A stretch of DNA of 64,000 nt from Neorhizobium sp. UBA3556 (lineage in GTDB: Bacteria; Pseudomonadota; Alphaproteobacteria; Rhizobiales; Rhizobiaceae): NCBI GenBank assembly GCA_002376235.1, contig DFNX01000003.1, forward strand, positions 372,001 through 436,000, in the 5' to 3' direction. Numbering within the stretch: position 1 is the first letter of the stretch; each line of letters starts with the position of its first letter. The notes under the pieces were generated by a model that worked only from the letters and a program-made list of their open reading frames with translations, was not told where the DNA came from and made no database searches. The translations under genes were made by a program, and so were the position numbers. Shown one piece after another: positions 25,548 through 34,600 of this stretch.

Positions 25548-25813
25548 CACGAGATTTCGTGCCCGACCGGTTCCCCATCCATAGCCCAGGCGAGATCGGC
25601 ATTGAGGCCAGAGACGATCTCCTTACCCTCAAGAAGTTCGCTGAGCTTGTAACGCTTCCTGGCATTTTTGACCGGCTTCACGACGAGTTCGCCATCCGAC
25701 ATTTCCAGAGAAAGCCGGTCACCGATTTCAAGCTGCATCATCTTCAAGACGGCAGGCGGTATGGTGACCACCGCCGCGCCGCCCTGGCGTCTGATCTTCG
25801 TCGTGACTGTCAT
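25547..25813 (-). CDS. AbrB/MazE family antitoxin
   Basis: An 88-residue antitoxin with a swapped-hairpin AbrB DNA-binding fold at the N-terminus (TTKIRRQGGAAVVTIPPAVLKMMQLEIGDRLSLEMSDGELVVKP) and a C-terminal toxin-binding tail (KLSELLEGKEI... GHEIS). It should neutralise the adjacent MazF-type toxin and repress the operon. ATG 25813 is preceded by AGGA. A palindromic repeat lies directly upstream (25831-25875), in the promoter region. Confidence 0.88.
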   Translation of the reverse strand: MTVTTKIRRQGGAAVVTIPPAVLKMMQLEIGDRLSLEMSDGELVVKPVKNARKRYKLSELLEGKEIVSGLNADLAWAMDGEPVGHEIS

Positions 25814-25830
25814 GAGCGCTATCCTATAGA

Positions 25831-25875
25831 GCATTTCCCGACGTAAAATCGGTTCCCACTTTTGCTGAAATTGCT
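25831..25875. repeat. rhizobial intergenic palindromic element, copy at the mazEF promoter
   Basis: It begins GCATTTCCCGACGTAAAATC and ends CACTTTTGCTGAAATTGCT. The GCATTTCC/GGAAATGC form is the second common version of the element. Confidence 0.8.
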
Positions 25876-25920
25876 CCAGTGCTACAAATGTAGCACATCA
25901 CTGTCACGACACAAGAACTC

Positions 25921-26832
25921 CTATTGCGCCGGTACGGCCTTCAGGTAGGCGGCGATGGCTTCGAGATCGGCTTTCGGCAGGTGAGCCATGTTCTTCTGGA
26001 CTTCGACCATGGAGCCACCGGCGGAATCATAGTCCGGGGTGAAGCCGGTTTCGAGATAATTGACGATATCGCCCTCGCTCCAGGAGCCGATCGGGCCTGA
26101 GGATGTGATGCCGGGGATCGTGCCCTCTCCTTCCGGATTGGGGCCGCCGGCGAGCCATTTTCCGGCCTGAAAGCCGCCGAGCGCGTTGCGCGGCGTGTGG
26201 CATTCGCCGCAGTGGCCGGGTCCCTCGACGATATACTGGCCGCGCTTCACCTTTTCATCGGCGGACGCGAGCTCGACGCGCGGCGCATCGCTGAAATAGA
26301 GGAATTTCCAGCCGCCGACCGCCATGCGGATGTTGAACGGGAAGCCCAGTTCGTGGGGCGGCGCGACATTGGAGCTTGCCGGCAATGTCTTCAGATAGGC
26401 GAAGAGGTCGCCTATGTCCTTTGGCGACATGCGGGCATAGGAACCATAGGGGAAGGACGGATAGAGATGTTCTCCATTCGGGCCGACGCCGCGGGTCATG
26501 GCATTGCCGAAATCAGCCAGCGTCCACTTGCCGATGCCGGCATTCGGATCAGGCGAGATGTTGGGAATATGGAAAGTGCCGAAGGGGCTCGGCAGCGCCT
26601 TGCCGCCCGACATGAGCTTCAGCGCATCGCCTTCAGCGCCGGCTGCTGCGTGACAGCTGGCGCATCCGCCGGCCCAGAAGATCTGCTCGCCATGCGCCAG
26701 ATCAGGCGTAGCGAGATTGGCCCAGTAGCTTTCCGGATGCGGGTCGGGTTTCGTCAGCGCCCAGGCGGTCGCTGCCCCCAGGGCAATTACCGCGACGCCA
26801 GCTGTCGCTACTTTCGACCAGATCGAGGCCAT
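25921..26832 (-). CDS. diheme c-type cytochrome
   Basis: A 303-residue exported cytochrome. A signal anchor occupies residues 6-26. Two heme sites are visible: CASCH at 57-61 and CGECH near residue 208. Met ligands are likely in the following segments (for example MSPKDIGDLFAYLKTLP). The layout matches the cytochrome subunits of periplasmic alcohol or gluconate dehydrogenases, but no dehydrogenase subunit is adjacent, so it may serve as a general electron carrier. It lies 83 bases downstream of the cytochrome c' gene and is probably co-transcribed. Confidence 0.9.
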   Translation of the reverse strand: MASIWSKVATAGVAVIALGAATAWALTKPDPHPESYWANLATPDLAHGEQIFWAGGCASCHAAAGAEGDALKLMSGGKALPSPFGTFHIPNISPDPNAGIGKWTLADFGNAMTRGVGPNGEHLYPSFPYGSYARMSPKDIGDLFAYLKTLPASSNVAPPHELGFPFNIRMAVGGWKFLYFSDAPRVELASADEKVKRGQYIVEGPGHCGECHTPRNALGGFQAGKWLAGGPNPEGEGTIPGITSSGPIGSWSEGDIVNYLETGFTPDYDSAGGSMVEVQKNMAHLPKADLEAIAAYLKAVPAQ

Positions 26833-26915
26833 GGCTTGTCTCCGGAATTTTATCCTGCAGGGTCATGAGAGAAAGCCGCGCAGATGACCTGCGCGGCATC
26901 CCCAAACTACTTTTG

Positions 26916-27356
26916 TCAGCGCTTCAGGCGATAGGTCTGGTGGCAGGTGCCGCAATTGGCACCGAGCGTCTTCATCGCTTCGGCAACGCCGGCCTGATCC
27001 GCCGGCATGGAGGCCAGGATCGTGTCGGCATCGCTGCCGAGCTTCAGGGACTTTGCCTTGAAGTCATCCATATTGTCCCAGATCGCCGGGGCGGCTGCGG
27101 AATTGACCTCGGAACCGGCGGGGAACTGATCCGGGAAAGCCTTCATGTCGGTGCTGATCGCCGTCAGCGCCGCCTTGACCGCTTCCGCATCATAGGGCTT
27201 CTCACCCTTGGCAATCGCGCCGAGCGCGCCCATCGAGGCGCCAACCTGCTTCATCATCTGCTCGCGCTTGGCGACAGGATTGTCCTGAGCGACGGCTGCA
27301 GCCGCCAAGCCAAGACAGAGTGCGGCAGTGGCGATGGCGGTCATCCTGATCTTCAT
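26916..27356 (-). CDS. cytochrome c' (class II, c556-like)
   Basis: A 146-residue protein with a signal peptide (residues 1-23, cleavage after AVA). It has a four-helix-bundle pattern and the class II heme site CGTCH at residues 135-139, close to the C-terminus (CGTCHQTYRLKR). Cytochromes c' bind NO or CO or carry electrons in the periplasm. GAGGAG precedes ATG 27356. First gene of a pair with the diheme cytochrome. Confidence 0.92.
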   Translation of the reverse strand: MKIRMTAIATAALCLGLAAAAVAQDNPVAKREQMMKQVGASMGALGAIAKGEKPYDAEAVKAALTAISTDMKAFPDQFPAGSEVNSAAAPAIWDNMDDFKAKSLKLGSDADTILASMPADQAGVAEAMKTLGANCGTCHQTYRLKR

Positions 27357-27525
27357 AGAGAATTCTCCTCGTTATGCGGCCAGCCCAGCCGGTGATTTAC
27401 GAGGCGGATATTGGACCGGCGCGCCGATTTGCAAGAAATCACGTTCCCGTCAGGATTACGCAATACCATAGGCTTCCGCTGAACACAGTGTTCACAAATA
27501 AAGCACAGTGACAGACAGATTACAC

Positions 27526-28158
27526 TTATCGGTGCAATGCTTCCCAGAGGGTGAGTGCCGCAATGGCCAGCAATAGCAATCCGCAACAACGCCCGATCCA
27601 GATCGTGGCCGAGTGATTGCCGACCATCATGCCCCTCGCCCGGCTTGCCGCCACGGCGATCACTCCATAGACGGCGAACTGTGTTGCCGCGGTCATTGCC
27701 GCCATGATGAGCGCCTGCGGTGCGAGAGGACCGAATTCCGGCCTTAAGAACTGCGGATAGACGGCCAGCATGAACATATAGGCTTTGGGATTGATGAGGC
27801 AGGTTATGGCGCCTCTGCGAAAGGCTTGCCAATTGGTTTTCATATCGGCACGCCCGACATCATCGACGACGATGGCGCTTCTCATCAGGGTGAACCCGAT
27901 CCAGGCCATATACAGCGTCCCGGCCACCATCAGCGGCGTAAACAGCACGGGCAGGAGCTTTGCCAGCAGCCCGACACCGAGCGCGCCATAGGCCGAATGG
28001 ACGAGACCGCCCAGCATCATGCCTGCGGTTGCAGCCAGTCCCGCCGCCCGGCCGCGGGTGAGCGCATTCGCCAGAACGAACATCATGTCCATGCCCGGCA
28101 GAATGATGATGCCGAAGAGAAGGGTGAAGAAAAGCCATAGGTTTTCGCCATAAGTCAT
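27526..28158 (-). CDS. LysE/RhtB family amino-acid exporter
   Basis: A 210-residue membrane protein with six helices. The early motif IILPGMDMMFVLANALTRGRAAGLAATAGMMLG is the LysE/RhtB signature (P-G-x-D/P-M). The later CLINPKAYMFMLAVYPQF also fits. It probably exports an amino acid or homoserine lactone-like compound. It is divergent from a WYL-type regulator 132 bases away, a possible controller. Confidence 0.87.
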   Translation of the reverse strand: MTYGENLWLFFTLLFGIIILPGMDMMFVLANALTRGRAAGLAATAGMMLGGLVHSAYGALGVGLLAKLLPVLFTPLMVAGTLYMAWIGFTLMRSAIVVDDVGRADMKTNWQAFRRGAITCLINPKAYMFMLAVYPQFLRPEFGPLAPQALIMAAMTAATQFAVYGVIAVAASRARGMMVGNHSATIWIGRCCGLLLLAIAALTLWEALHR

Positions 28159-28290
28159 GTCAGTAGCTGCGCCATCCTGTTATTGCTCGGATCGCCGGGA
28201 TCTCTTGTTTTTCAGGCCGGCAGATGGCGCTATAAAACAAGCCAGCTGACACCGTTCTGTCAGTTGCGTGCCCGATGGCGGAGAAATGTC

Positions 28291-28980
28291 ATGCGCAAGG
28301 CGTCTCGCCTGTTCGAGATCATCCAGATCCTGAGACTGGCGAGAAAGCCGGTGACGGCAGCGCAGATCGCGGCGCAGCTGGAAGTCACCATGCGCTCGAT
28401 CTATCGGGATATTGCAGCACTTCAGGCGATGCGGGTTCCGATCGAAGGCGAACGCGGCATAGGCTATATCCTGAGACCGGGCTTCACGCTTCCGCCGCTG
28501 ATGCTGTCGATAGAGGAGACCGAGGCGATCGTGCTGGCCCTGGCGCTTCTTGACCGCACCGGCGACGCGGAACTGAGACGCGCAGCCCGGCAAGTCAACC
28601 GCAAGATCGCGGCGGCAGTGCCCGAGCCGCTCAGCCAGACATTTTCCACCAATGCGCTGCATGCCTGGGGAACCATCTCTCCATCCCCGAATGGGGTGGA
28701 TCTCGCTCTCGTACGGCGCGCGATCCGTGACGAGCAGAAGCTGCATATCGACTATCGGGATGAATTGGGTAGCGCGACCGAACGGGTGATCCGGCCGATT
28801 GCGCTCATCTATTATTCGCAGACAGCCAACATCGTCGGGTGGTGCGAATTGCGCAACGCGATCCGCAATTTTCGTGCGGACCGCGTCGTGCATTGTGAAG
28901 CCTGGGAGGACTTCTTTCCGGGGCAAGGCGACCGGTTGCGCCAGGTCTGGATCGACGGATGGCAGCGACCGATCGCCTGA
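28291..28980 (+). CDS. YafY-type HTH/WYL domain transcriptional regulator
   Basis: A 229-residue regulator. The N-terminal HTH_11 is RKASRLFEIIQILRLARKPVTAAQIAAQLEVTMRSIYRDIAAL. After a linker, the WYL domain is visible (LHIDYRDELGSATERVIRPIALIYYSQTANIVGWCELRNAIRNFRADRV). WYL domains bind small ligands or nucleic acid. ATG 28291 has GGAG upstream and starts the HTH; the frame opens at 28183. Divergent from the LysE gene. Confidence 0.88.
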   Translation: MRKASRLFEIIQILRLARKPVTAAQIAAQLEVTMRSIYRDIAALQAMRVPIEGERGIGYILRPGFTLPPLMLSIEETEAIVLALALLDRTGDAELRRAARQVNRKIAAAVPEPLSQTFSTNALHAWGTISPSPNGVDLALVRRAIRDEQKLHIDYRDELGSATERVIRPIALIYYSQTANIVGWCELRNAIRNFRADRVVHCEAWEDFFPGQGDRLRQVWIDGWQRPIA

Positions 28981-29038
28981 TATCCGGATGCGCGGGGCGA
29001 TTTAACACCTCTTGGGCATCCGGTGCCGCATTAAAGGC

Positions 29039-29629
29039 TCAGTCTTTCTTCGGCAGCATGGCCGTCAGTGTTTCGTCCTTGTCGATGAAGTGATGCTTCA
29101 GCGCGAAGGCTGCGTGACCGGCGACGACGATGGCCAGCGCCCACGACAGGTAGAAGTGGGCCGAGACGAGATAGGGCGTCAGTTCAGGGTTCTTGCCGCC
29201 GAGGCCCGGAATGGTGAAGAGACCCGCAACCGGGATCGGATAACCGGCCGACGAACTGTTCCACCAGCCCGAAAGCGGTACGGCAACCATGAGGAAATAG
29301 AGGGAGAAGTGACCAAGGTGGGTGGCCAGCTTCATGATGGCGGGCATTTCGGTCAGTTCCGGCGGGCGGTTATAGGCGCGCCAGATGATGCGTCCGACGA
29401 TCAGGAAAAGCGTCGTTGTGGCAATCGACTTGTGCAGGGTGATGGCCCAGACCTTTTGTGCCGTTTCGCCGTCGCTGACACCATAATGCAGCATGGCGCC
29501 ACCGTAATATCCCACGCCCCAGGCGACCAGGATGATGGCTGCCATAAGCCAGTGGAGCAGCTTGGAGACAGAATTGAAGTTACGCGTCGTGGGCTGTGTG
29601 AGAAGTCCCGCGTCTGTCGTGCTGGCCAT
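29039..29629 (-). CDS. cytochrome b561 family protein
   Basis: A 196-residue four-helix membrane cytochrome. Histidines placed as heme ligands are visible in VSKLLHWLMAAIILVAW, ITLHKSIATTTLF, LGHFSLYFLMVAVPLSGWW and SAHFYLSWALAIVVAGHAAFALKHHF. Such proteins move electrons between quinol and periplasmic acceptors or oxidise superoxide (CybB). No partner gene is adjacent on the same strand. Confidence 0.88.
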   Translation of the reverse strand: MASTTDAGLLTQPTTRNFNSVSKLLHWLMAAIILVAWGVGYYGGAMLHYGVSDGETAQKVWAITLHKSIATTTLFLIVGRIIWRAYNRPPELTEMPAIMKLATHLGHFSLYFLMVAVPLSGWWNSSSAGYPIPVAGLFTIPGLGGKNPELTPYLVSAHFYLSWALAIVVAGHAAFALKHHFIDKDETLTAMLPKKD

Positions 29630-29891
29630 TGTTGGTCCATCCTTTTTTTTGCCAAATGTCTATGACATCCAAGGAACAGACAGGGAGCCGAAATGCCAAG
29701 GGTGCAGAAAGTCGCAGTCACCTAGCAAAAGTTGCGAAACGTCATATTCGTACCTCCTCAAAAAAACTGCGGCAATCCGCCATCATCTATTTGAGAATGC
29801 TCAATTTTAACCGATTTAAATGACAAATATCCGACATGAGGACCAAACGGCGCCGCGGCGCTTTGCCTCACTACAGGTTGTATCCATACAC

Positions 29892-30734
29892 TCAGAGCGC
29901 CAGGCGTCTGCTTTCCTCACGCCCATGCCCGATAATCTCGATACGGTCTTTGTAGACCTCGACAACGGCGAAAGTGTTTTCCGCCTCGGTATCGACCATG
30001 CCCTTGAAATTGACATACCAGGTGGAGCCGGTGCGGCCGAGATTGCCGACATGGTTATGGCCGTTCAGATAGGCCAGCACGTTGCCCGAGTGTTCGAACA
30101 GGTCGACAAGCCGTTCGCCGTTCCAGAGATTGTGCTGGTTTTCCGGATAAAGCGGATAGTGCCCCATGACGATGACCGCCTCGCCGCGTTCGCGCGCATC
30201 GGCCAGAACCTGCTCCAGCCAGGAGAATTGCTCCTCACCGATACCGCCATTCCACGGCATGGCATTGATGGCACCGGCGGCTTCCAGCGCTGCGAGACGT
30301 TTCGATGCCTCGGCATGGCGGGCATGCCCTTGCGGGGTCGAAAACAGGCTTATTTCATTGCCGTCGATGACGACGAAGCGGATGCCGCCACGGATAAAAT
30401 CATGCCAGGGCGCCGGCATGCCCAGACGGGCATGGACATCCGCCAACCGCTCCGGAGCGACGGAGAAATCGTGGTTGCCCGGTAGCAGGATATTCTCGTG
30501 GCGAAGTCCTTCATAGGCAGAAAGAATACCGTCAAAACTCTCCCAGTCCCGGTCGATCAGATCGCCGAGCGTCACGACAAAGGCGAGATCCTCGCCGTTC
30601 AGCGTGTCAATCGCCTCCGCCAGCTTCTTCGGGCTATTGCGATAGAACCGGTCGTATTCCAGCCTCGGTTCGACATCGGCATATTGGGGATCGGCAATGA
30701 CGCCGAAGCGGAGGAGAGGTTTTTCAGATGACAT
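29892..30734 (-). CDS. metallophosphoesterase, ADP-ribose/CDP-alcohol diphosphatase-like
   Basis: A 280-residue calcineurin-like phosphoesterase. Motifs in order: FGVIADPQYADVEPR (metal Asp; the QYAD pattern is that of ADPRM), VTLGDLIDRD, LPGNHDFSV, MGHYPLY and LNGHNHVG. The segment FYRNSPKKLAEAIDTL also resembles the eukaryotic Mn2+-dependent ADP-ribose/CDP-alcohol diphosphatase, so hydrolysis of a nucleotide diphosphate-X is inferred. Two-metal ligands all seem present. No signal peptide, so cytoplasmic. Stands alone. Confidence 0.87.
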   Translation of the reverse strand: MSSEKPLLRFGVIADPQYADVEPRLEYDRFYRNSPKKLAEAIDTLNGEDLAFVVTLGDLIDRDWESFDGILSAYEGLRHENILLPGNHDFSVAPERLADVHARLGMPAPWHDFIRGGIRFVVIDGNEISLFSTPQGHARHAEASKRLAALEAAGAINAMPWNGGIGEEQFSWLEQVLADARERGEAVIVMGHYPLYPENQHNLWNGERLVDLFEHSGNVLAYLNGHNHVGNLGRTGSTWYVNFKGMVDTEAENTFAVVEVYKDRIEIIGHGREESRRLAL

Positions 30735-30928
30735 GGCGCGCAGTTAGGCCCGATCTGTGACAGGGGTGTGACGGATGATATCCGCAAGGCCGCCTCCCCG
30801 GGATAAAGGCGACGTGAAGATAACTGCCCGAATTGTGATCCACTTCAACTGCATCTGGCTTTAAGAAGATAAAACACGTGCGCGCGATTCGACCGCGCCG
30901 TCTCCATTCTCAATTCCGGAATACCGAT

Positions 30929-31615
30929 TTGCCAGCCATTACCCGCCGAAGCTTTCTGATCGCAACCCCTCTTTTTGCTACAGGATGCGTGACTTCGGTG
31001 CCAGAGCCGGTTGCCGTCAAACCGCACATGTCTCCCTATTACCGGGCGATGTATGCGGCAATCGAAGGCGAACCCTTTCCGATCAAGGCGGCAGACCTCA
31101 AGCGTGTCGAACCGCAATATTATCGGCAGGAAGTCGCCTACCCGACGCAGGAACGGGCTGGTACTATCGTTGTCGATACGAAGAACCGTTTCCTTTATCT
31201 GGTGCAGGAAAACGGCCGCGCCATGCGCTACGGGATCGGTGTCGGCAAGGCCGGCCTTGAGTTCGAAGGTGCCGGCACGGTGCAGTACAAACGCCAATGG
31301 CCGCGCTGGACGCCGACGCAGGACATGATCGCCCGCGAGCCGGAGCGTTACGGACCGCTGGCCGCCGGAATGGAGCCGGGCGCCCTCAATCCGCTCGGGC
31401 CCCGCGCGCTCTATCTGTTCAAGGACGGCCGCGACACCCTTTACCGCATCCACGGCACAACCGAGGACTGGACGATCGGCAAGGCGGTGTCGAGCGGCTG
31501 CATCCGCCTGCTCAACCAGGACATCGTCGATCTTTACGGGCGCGTTCCGGACGGTACCCGCGTCGTCGTGCTGCAGGATGCGCCGACCGACAGCTTCATT
31601 CCCCAGGCAGTTTAA
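30929..31615 (+). CDS. L,D-transpeptidase (YkuD domain)
   Basis: A periplasmic cell-wall enzyme of about 228 residues. The N-terminus carries a Tat-like lipoprotein signal (ITRRSFLIATPLFATGC). The YkuD domain starts at TIVVDTKNRFLYLVQENG, and the active site is His in RIHGT and Cys191 in SSGCIRLLNQD. It should form 3-3 crosslinks or attach proteins to peptidoglycan. The start is uncertain: TTG 30929 sits just before the signal peptide with GGAA upstream, while GTG 30878 gives 17 extra residues. It is convergent with sodB. Confidence 0.88.
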   Translation: MPAITRRSFLIATPLFATGCVTSVPEPVAVKPHMSPYYRAMYAAIEGEPFPIKAADLKRVEPQYYRQEVAYPTQERAGTIVVDTKNRFLYLVQENGRAMRYGIGVGKAGLEFEGAGTVQYKRQWPRWTPTQDMIAREPERYGPLAAGMEPGALNPLGPRALYLFKDGRDTLYRIHGTTEDWTIGKAVSSGCIRLLNQDIVDLYGRVPDGTRVVVLQDAPTDSFIPQAV

Positions 31616-31687
31616 GGCGTTATCGGACGCTCAGTGTTTTGGCTGCGGAGCGCAGGCAACACTTCCAAGCCTCCCAAGGCAAACAAA

Positions 31688-31721
31688 AACACCCGGCACC
31701 GCAAGGCACCGGGTGTTTTTT
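31688..31721. terminator. bidirectional terminator between ldt and sodB
   Basis: The arms AACACCCGG and CCGGGTGTT flank a CACCGCAAGGCA loop and are followed by TTTTTT on the plus strand; the minus strand also ends in a T-rich tract (GTTTTTGTTTG). Confidence 0.8.
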
Positions 31722-31741
31722 GATGATTGAAATGCCGAAGC

Positions 31742-32344
31742 TTACTTGGAAGCGGCTTCGTACATTTCCAGCACGTAATCCCAGTTGATCAGGCTGTCGA
31801 CGAAGGCTTCGAGATACTTCGGACGGGCGTTGCGGTAGTCGATGTAGTAGGAGTGTTCCCATACGTCGACGCCGAGGATCGGGGATGCGCCGTGAACGAG
31901 CGGGTTTTCGCCGTTCGGGGTCTTCGAGATGGCGAGCTTGCCGTCCTTGACCGAGAGCCAGGCCCAGCCGGAGCCGAACTGCGTGGTGCCGGCAGCGATG
32001 AAATCAGCCTTGAACTTGTCGTAGCCGCCGAGATCGCTGTCGATCGCAGCCTGCAGCTTGCCGGGCAGCTTGTTGCCGCCGCCGTCCTTCTTCATCCACT
32101 TCCAGAAATGGATGTGATTGTAGTGCTGGGCAGCGTTGTTGAAGAGGCCCTGGTTGGTGCCGAAGGACTTCTTGACGACTTCCTCGACCGACAGGTCAGC
32201 CAAGCCGGCTTCGGCTGCAAGCTTGTTGCCGTTGTCGACATAGGCCTTGTGGTGCTTGTCGTGGTGATATTCGAGCGTTTCCTTCGACATGAAGGGTACG
32301 AGCGCTTCGTAATCATAGGGAAGTGCGGGAAGTTCGAAGGCCAT
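31742..32344 (-). CDS. sodB: superoxide dismutase [Fe/Mn]
   Basis: A 200-residue SOD that converts superoxide to oxygen and peroxide. The metal ligands are His27, His75, Asp161 and His165 (the last two in DVWEHSYYIDY). The start FELPALPYDYEALVPFMS is typical. The residue pattern (AAQHYNHIHFWKW, GSGWAWL) leans to Fe or cambialistic type, but the metal cannot be fixed by eye. No signal peptide. ATG 32344 has AAGGAG nine bases upstream. Confidence 0.95.
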   Translation of the reverse strand: MAFELPALPYDYEALVPFMSKETLEYHHDKHHKAYVDNGNKLAAEAGLADLSVEEVVKKSFGTNQGLFNNAAQHYNHIHFWKWMKKDGGGNKLPGKLQAAIDSDLGGYDKFKADFIAAGTTQFGSGWAWLSVKDGKLAISKTPNGENPLVHGASPILGVDVWEHSYYIDYRNARPKYLEAFVDSLINWDYVLEMYEAASK

Positions 32345-32596
32345 TGGTCTACTCCTTTTAGGCAAAACCTTGGGTAATCGTCGTGCGGGAACATAGGAGC
32401 GGACCGGGGAAGAGGCAACGCCCCGAAGGCCAAAATTATGGCAAAAATCAAAGATGCAGCGCAGCGGCTTTGCTCGACTGCGCCCTCTCGTGGAACATCA
32501 TTCCAATGCAGCGGCAGGCGCATGAACTGATCGCCGACGCCACAGGGCTGCCGCTAATCCGTGACAGGAAGAATTTCCCAAGGAGGATTTGATTCG

Positions 32597-32920
32597 ATGA
32601 AAATCACGACCACGCTTGTTGCCGCCTTCGGCACTGTTCTGATCGCCGGCAGCGCCGCTCACGCATCCTCGGACGACGCCTGGGCCGCATTCCAGAGCGA
32701 TGTTTCCAAAGCCTGCGTCAAAGCGGCAAAGGGACTTATCGAGAAGGGCAAGACGGTAGTCGACCCCTATGGCAGCGAACATTACGGCATGGCCGTGGTG
32801 ACCGGAAAGGCCGTTGGCGCAAAGGCCCGGATCAGCACCATCTGCGTCTATGACAAGCAGAAGAAGACGGCCGAAATCGGTGGCGAGATCAGCGCCAAGC
32901 AACTGGCCGTGACGCCATAG
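32597..32920 (+). CDS. small periplasmic hypothetical protein
   Basis: A 107-residue protein with a signal peptide (MKITTTLVAAFGTVLIAGSAAHA, cleavage likely after AHA). The mature 85 residues contain two cysteines (KACVKAAKGL, STICVYDKQ) likely to form a disulfide and a repeated strand pattern. I do not recognise the family, though similar proteins seem common in rhizobia. A strong AAGGAGG lies 12 bases before ATG 32597. Confidence 0.7.
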   Translation: MKITTTLVAAFGTVLIAGSAAHASSDDAWAAFQSDVSKACVKAAKGLIEKGKTVVDPYGSEHYGMAVVTGKAVGAKARISTICVYDKQKKTAEIGGEISAKQLAVTP

Positions 32921-33034
32921 GCCCTCACCAGAAAAATGCGATCACCAATCAGCTTCGCGCATGATTGCCCGTCTATCATCGGTCATTGTCTGCATTTCCA
33001 TTTGCCATTTTGACATTTGACCGATGAGAGCAAT

Positions 33035-33712
33035 GTGACCACCAACGATATTCCAGCAGTGCCGCAATTTCTGATGCGGGAGACAGACCACCATGTCCTT
33101 CAGGCGATGGCGGCGGATGGAGAAACTCAGCGACCTGCCGAGGAAGCTCGGCCAGATGGGTCCTGTCCAGAAAGGGACGACGGTGACCCTGCGCCTTCAC
33201 CCAGCCGTGACCTCGCTTCAGTCGATCTTTTCGCATCGGATAAGGCAGAGACGCCCGGCACGGCCGATCAAGCAGCCGCGCCATATATCGCGCCCGTTGC
33301 AGCAGCAATCACGCCGAACGGCTATTCGATCAACGATCTTTTGCTTTTCCGGACGCTGACCGGCTACAGGCTAGATACACGCGCGGCCATATGGCGAGCC
33401 GTGGACAGTGACGGGAACCGTGTCTCGACGACTGATCGGCTTTTCACCACCCTGACCGAAGAGGCCTTTCGTCTTGCGGACAGGCAGCGACGTCCTGGCG
33501 AACAGGATAAACAAGATCTGACAATCGACGATCTTGTCCTGACGCTTTCGTCGATCCGACGCGCCGCAAACTCGATTGGTACAAGGGGCGTAATCGCTTT
33601 CGAGCGGCTGGAAGCGACCGTTCTGGGTTTTCGCGAAAGAACCAGGAGGGAGGCATCTTCCGTCTTGACCGGCCTTGCGCCGACACCTGATGAAGGCCTA
33701 GCCACCGCGTGA
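33035..33712 (+). CDS. hypothetical protein (225 aa), start uncertain
   Basis: A soluble protein with a low-complexity Asp/Glu/Pro-rich N-terminal half and a helical C-terminal half (SINDLLLFRTLTGYRLDTRAAIWRAV... LTIDDLVLTLSSIRRAANSIGTRG). No family recognised. No ATG opens the frame: candidates are TTG 33017, GTG 33035 (GAGAG upstream) and ATG 33074. The C-terminal part has consistent codon use and is probably coding. It precedes the TauE gene by 70 bases. Confidence 0.55.
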   Translation: MTTNDIPAVPQFLMRETDHHVLQAMAADGETQRPAEEARPDGSCPERDDGDPAPSPSRDLASVDLFASDKAETPGTADQAAAPYIAPVAAAITPNGYSINDLLLFRTLTGYRLDTRAAIWRAVDSDGNRVSTTDRLFTTLTEEAFRLADRQRRPGEQDKQDLTIDDLVLTLSSIRRAANSIGTRGVIAFERLEATVLGFRERTRREASSVLTGLAPTPDEGLATA

Positions 33713-33782
33713 GACTGACGCCTTTAGGGAACCTTTGCCGTGCGGCGCGGGTTCCCCCGCGCAAGCAGAGGAGGATGCCCGC

Positions 33783-34529
33783 ATGTTGTCCGACGTCCTG
33801 AACTCCGAATTCATGATCTTCGTGCTGATCGGATTTTTTGCACAAATCGTCGATGGCGCTCTGGGCATGGCTTTCGGAGTGTTGACAACAACGAGCCTGC
33901 TGGCATTCGGCGTGCCGCCGGCCGTGGCGAGTGCCATGACCCATGTGACTGAGTGCTTTACCACCGCCGCCTCGGGAGCGTCGCATCTTTATCATCGCAA
34001 TGTCGACTGGCGGCTGGTGTTGCGGCTTGCTCCGGCGGGCATGGTGGGCGGCGCTATAGGCGCCTATCTGCTTGCCAATATCGATGGAGAAGCGATCGAG
34101 CCTTTCATCTCTGTCTATCTGATCCTTATCGGCCTCTACATTCTCTACAAGGCTTTCAGGCCGAAATGGCCGCGCGACGTGCATGACTGGATCGTGCCCT
34201 ATGTGGGTGGTGCCGGCGGCGTGCTGGATGCGATGGGCGGTGGTGGATGGGGACCGATCGTCACCAGTTCACTGCTTGGCCGCGGCCACGAACCAAAAAA
34301 GGTGATCGGCTCAACAAACCTAACGGAGTTTGCCGTCACTACGGTAATTTCGCTGACCTTCATACTCGCGCTCGGCTGGGCGGAACTGTCCTCCGCTCTC
34401 GGTCTGATCCTTGGTGGGGTGCTGGCCGCGCCGATCGGCGCTTTTCTCGTCAAAAAGCTACCGGTCAAACCCCTGATGATCGCCGTATCGGTGATCATTA
34501 TCGGAACCGCCGCCGTCCGTTTTGCATGA
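33783..34529 (+). CDS. TauE/SafE (TSUP) family sulfite/anion exporter
   Basis: A 248-residue membrane protein with about eight helices. TSUP features are visible: GFFAQIVDGALGMAFGVLTTTSLLAFG near the N-terminus and the repeat GGAGGVLDAMGGGGWGPIVTSSLLGRGHEPKKVIGSTNLTEF in the second half. Members move sulfite, sulfoacetate or related anions. ATG 33783 has GAGGAGG upstream; the longer frame from 33735 lacks a site. Confidence 0.87.
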   Translation: MLSDVLNSEFMIFVLIGFFAQIVDGALGMAFGVLTTTSLLAFGVPPAVASAMTHVTECFTTAASGASHLYHRNVDWRLVLRLAPAGMVGGAIGAYLLANIDGEAIEPFISVYLILIGLYILYKAFRPKWPRDVHDWIVPYVGGAGGVLDAMGGGGWGPIVTSSLLGRGHEPKKVIGSTNLTEFAVTTVISLTFILALGWAELSSALGLILGGVLAAPIGAFLVKKLPVKPLMIAVSVIIIGTAAVRFA

Positions 34530-34600
34530 CTTACTATATTTAGATTATCTAATATTTAAGTCGTAAGGCCTAAACATTCTCGAGATCACGGGAGCAAGGC

